DNA from: Acinetobacter sp. UBA3106
GTDB taxonomy: Bacteria; Pseudomonadota; Gammaproteobacteria; Pseudomonadales; Moraxellaceae
Direction of reading: 5' to 3'
DNA length: 63,380 nucleotides
NCBI GenBank assembly: GCA_002365595.1
Contig: DFAM01000013.1
Span: 108,345-171,724 of the forward strand
Below the pieces are notes generated by a model, which was not told the origin of the DNA, made no database searches, and saw nothing but the letters and a program-made list of their open reading frames with translations. How positions within the stretch are numbered: position 1 is the stretch's first letter; each line of letters starts with the position of its first letter. Position numbers and translations under genes: made by a program. This document shows positions 62,916 through 63,380 of this stretch, one piece after another.

Positions 62916-63380
62916 ATGATGCGGATTGGTTTGTTTTTGCTAACCAACCTCGCGGTACTGGTAGTAGCTGGCATTATCTTGTCACTCTTCGGTGTCGGTA
63001 GTTACCATGGCGCGGGTGGCTTAAATCTAGGCAACTTACTGGTGATCTGTTTTGTCTTTGGTATGGTTGGCTCTCTCATTTCGCTATTTATGTCGAAATG
63101 GATGGCAAAAAAATCTACCGGGACAGAATTAATTGACCCGAATGCGCCTCGTAATCAAGCAGAAGCATGGTTGTTACAAGAAATTGCACAGTTGTCTCAA
63201 CGTGCCGGCATTAATATGCCAGAAGTGGGTGTTTTCCCTTCTTATCAGTCAAATGCTTTCGCCACAGGTTGGAATAAAAACGACGCTTTAGTTGCGGTTT
63301 CAACAGGTTTGCTTGAACGTATGAATAAAGACGAACTTCGTGCGGTATTGGCGCATGAAATTGGTCACGTTGCCAATGGT
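62916..63380 (+). CDS. htpX: Heat-shock membrane metalloprotease HtpX, 5' part
   Basis: The first 155 codons; the rest lies beyond the right edge. HtpX is an inner-membrane zinc protease that degrades misfolded membrane proteins. Visible: two N-terminal helices (RIGLFLLTNLAVLVVAGI and LLVICFVFGMVGSLISLF), NAFATGWNKNDALVAVSTGLL and the zinc motif HEIGH. AGAGGATTTTCTCA precedes the ATG. Confidence 0.95.
   Translation, partial: MMRIGLFLLTNLAVLVVAGIILSLFGVGSYHGAGGLNLGNLLVICFVFGMVGSLISLFMSKWMAKKSTGTELIDPNAPRNQAEAWLLQEIAQLSQRAGINMPEVGVFPSYQSNAFATGWNKNDALVAVSTGLLERMNKDELRAVLAHEIGHVANG

Noticed and set aside
1..63380. CRISPR array or IS element
   Set aside because: No regularly spaced repeats and no transposase gene on either strand.

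Overview
The window is a chromosomal segment of a gamma-proteobacterium of the Moraxellaceae, almost certainly an Acinetobacter. Grounds: low G+C coding bias, AT-rich intergenic DNA, Acinetobacter-like versions of GyrA, EtfAB, LolCD and the lptM-lysA-dapF-xerC block, and many short single-gene transcription units closed by hairpin terminators. No rRNA operon, intact IS, prophage or CRISPR array was found. The left edge cuts purM and the right edge cuts htpX. Species assignment is inference; no alignment could be run.

Layout. 1-6.5 kb: end of purM with purN, an alpha/beta hydrolase with SppA, a lipid A type acyltransferase and the competence channel ComEC. 6.5-13.6 kb: a palindromic intergenic element, lolCD, a PilZ protein, a DMT exporter with a YaiI-family protein, an unknown 311-aa protein, an intergenic region with two DnaA boxes, a 46-aa membrane protein and serC. 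14-19 kb: a four-gene export operon (TolC-like, HlyD-like, two ABC-2 permeases) with no ATPase gene. 19-27 kb: a dicarboxylate/amino-acid symporter, a solitary HsdR-N-like nuclease (the clearest horizontally acquired gene), gyrA with an unusual C-terminal insert, and etfBA. 27.6-30 kb: LysE exporter with a divergent Lrp/AsnC regulator, a frameshifted GNAT gene and a hypothetical gene. 30-36.8 kb: lptM-lysA-dapF and xerC, cycA, radA. 36.9-42.5 kb: Tim44-like and Sel1 proteins, a C39-like protein lacking its cysteine, then ahcY preceded by an SAH riboswitch, metF and rsmE. 42.6-52 kb: a PAS/GGDEF/EAL protein, maeB, cca, a GNAT protein, and pdxB-epmA. 52-57.3 kb: a glutarate/glutaryl-CoA cluster (gcdG-like CoA-transferase, MFS importer, gcdH, divergent LysR). 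57.6-63.4 kb: tRNA-Ser(UGA), greB, an MltF-like transglycosylase, an SCP2 protein, ttcA, a DnaA-box-rich gap, a DUF4124/SLT transglycosylase and htpX.

How the genes work together. Most of the window is housekeeping: purines, lysine/DAP, the SAM cycle (AhcY removes SAH and MetF makes methyl-THF, with an SAH-sensing leader in front), PLP and serine (SerC and PdxB act in neighbouring steps), lipoprotein and LPS export (LolCD, LptM), and translation support (Cca, EpmA, TtcA, RsmE, tRNA-Ser). The accessory parts are the ATPase-less exporter, the nuclease, the glutarate cluster and the intergenic palindromic or DnaA-box regions. I found no clearly new multi-gene system. The best leads are the ATPase-less exporter, the solitary nuclease, the two DnaA-box regions, the GyrA insert, and a maeB terminator that buries the cca ribosome-binding site.
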